NCBI GenBank assembly: GCA_016762995.1
Contig: JAESUT010000017.1
Span: forward strand, 3,432 to 9,599
From: Gammaproteobacteria bacterium
Lineage (GTDB): Bacteria; Pseudomonadota; Gammaproteobacteria; Pseudomonadales; Pseudohongiellaceae
Length of the DNA stretch: 6,168 nucleotides
Direction: 5' to 3'
A model generated the notes under the pieces. It was not told where the DNA came from. It searched no databases and saw only the letters and a list, made by a program, of their open reading frames with translations. This document shows positions 5,706 through 6,168 of the stretch, one piece after another. The translations under genes and the position numbers were made by a program. Position 1 is the stretch's first letter, and each line of letters begins with the position of its first letter.

Positions 5706-5774
5706 AAGTTTGTGAGCGCTTACCAACCTGCATGCCCGGCGGTTATAGATGTATTCGCCTGCCTTGCGCTCCAG

Positions 5775-6168
5775 TCAGTTCAATGGGCCCAGCGGCGATG
5801 CTTCGCAGCTAGAGCGCTGTATCGTCCACATGGCGTGGCCAATTTTCCACTCGCCGTCAATTTTTATCAGATTAAGTACATCAATTCCGCAATGGGAGAA
5901 TTCGCCGTCAATATGAAAATCATAAGGTGCCCAGAATACAGCCAGCATATCCGATACCAGCAACTCCTCGCCCCAATAACGCTCGGTAAGCTGATTGCCG
6001 GCACTAAAATTCTCCGCAGTGAACCAGTTTCTCTGCACGAACTCGTACTCTCCAACTACCTCTTCTCTAATATTCAATATTTGCGCACCTTCAACTTCAA
6101 GGCTTGCTAGCAGTTCACCGTTGCCTGTATTAATGCTTTCAAAGAAGCGATCTATCAGTTGTTTTACA
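5775..6168 (-). CDS. NTF2-like / SnoaL-like superfamily protein, N-terminus off the window
   Basis: 131 residues are readable. The frame stays open to the right edge, so the true start lies beyond 6168. The visible protein begins with a helix of the type KQLIDRFFESINTGN, continues through the alternating strands of a cone-shaped alpha+beta barrel (WFTAENFSAGN, ELLVSDMLAVFWAPYDFHIDGE, HCGIDVLNLIKIDGEWKIGHAMWT), and ends in SPLGPLN before TGA at 5775-5777. The pattern of helix, acidic pocket, D-x-L-x-L-I-K-x-D-G-x-W-K-I and a C-terminal aromatic strand is typical of NTF2/SnoaL-like proteins of about 130-160 residues. That fold serves isomerases, dehydratases and ligand-binding proteins; the function cannot be told from the fold. 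It is convergent with the phosphorelay genes, so it is unlikely to be co-transcribed with them. Confidence 0.75.
   Translation of the reverse strand, partial: VKQLIDRFFESINTGNGELLASLEVEGAQILNIREEVVGEYEFVQRNWFTAENFSAGNQLTERYWGEELLVSDMLAVFWAPYDFHIDGEFSHCGIDVLNLIKIDGEWKIGHAMWTIQRSSCEASPLGPLN

Noticed and set aside
5676..6110. 144-codon plus-strand open frame
   Set aside because: It is antisense to the NTF2-like gene, whose minus-strand translation shows family motifs, and it shows no motif of its own.

Overview
The window looks like bacterial chromosome from a Gram-negative organism, most likely a gammaproteobacterium. This is an inference from the lipoprotein and signal-peptide style, the phosphorelay proteins and the spacing of Shine-Dalgarno sites; no rRNA or other lineage marker is present. 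Genes are separated by fairly long, hairpin-rich spacers, and no transposase, integrase or phage gene is visible.

Layout, left to right. Positions 1-195 hold the 3' end of a probable M28-type metallopeptidase. A spacer of about 400 bases follows, carrying a palindrome-rich repeat (copy 1). On the minus strand, 600-1049 encodes a RidA-family protein with a lipoprotein signal. A divergent intergenic region with palindromes and an orphan terminator-like hairpin separates it from a secreted, internalin-like leucine-rich-repeat protein (1333-2397). A 442-base spacer then holds a candidate promoter, a weak terminator and repeat copy 2. The core of the window is a four-gene plus-strand cluster at 2840-5620: an eight-helix membrane histidine kinase, a CheY-like receiver, an Hpt protein and a second CheY-like receiver. 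A degenerate repeat copy 3 follows, then the 3' part of a minus-strand NTF2/SnoaL-like gene that runs off the right edge.

The four-gene cluster contains every phosphoacceptor of a His-Asp-His-Asp relay, each on its own polypeptide and in the same order as in tripartite hybrid kinases (kinase, receiver, Hpt), followed by a final receiver. The key residues are present in all four. No gene in the window has a DNA-binding or enzymatic output domain, so the target of the relay is not visible here.

The most unusual features are the fully split phosphorelay, an enlarged phosphoacceptor-helix region in its kinase, a RidA enzyme predicted to sit on a membrane, and a same-orientation degenerate repeat found in three of the spacers between gene blocks.
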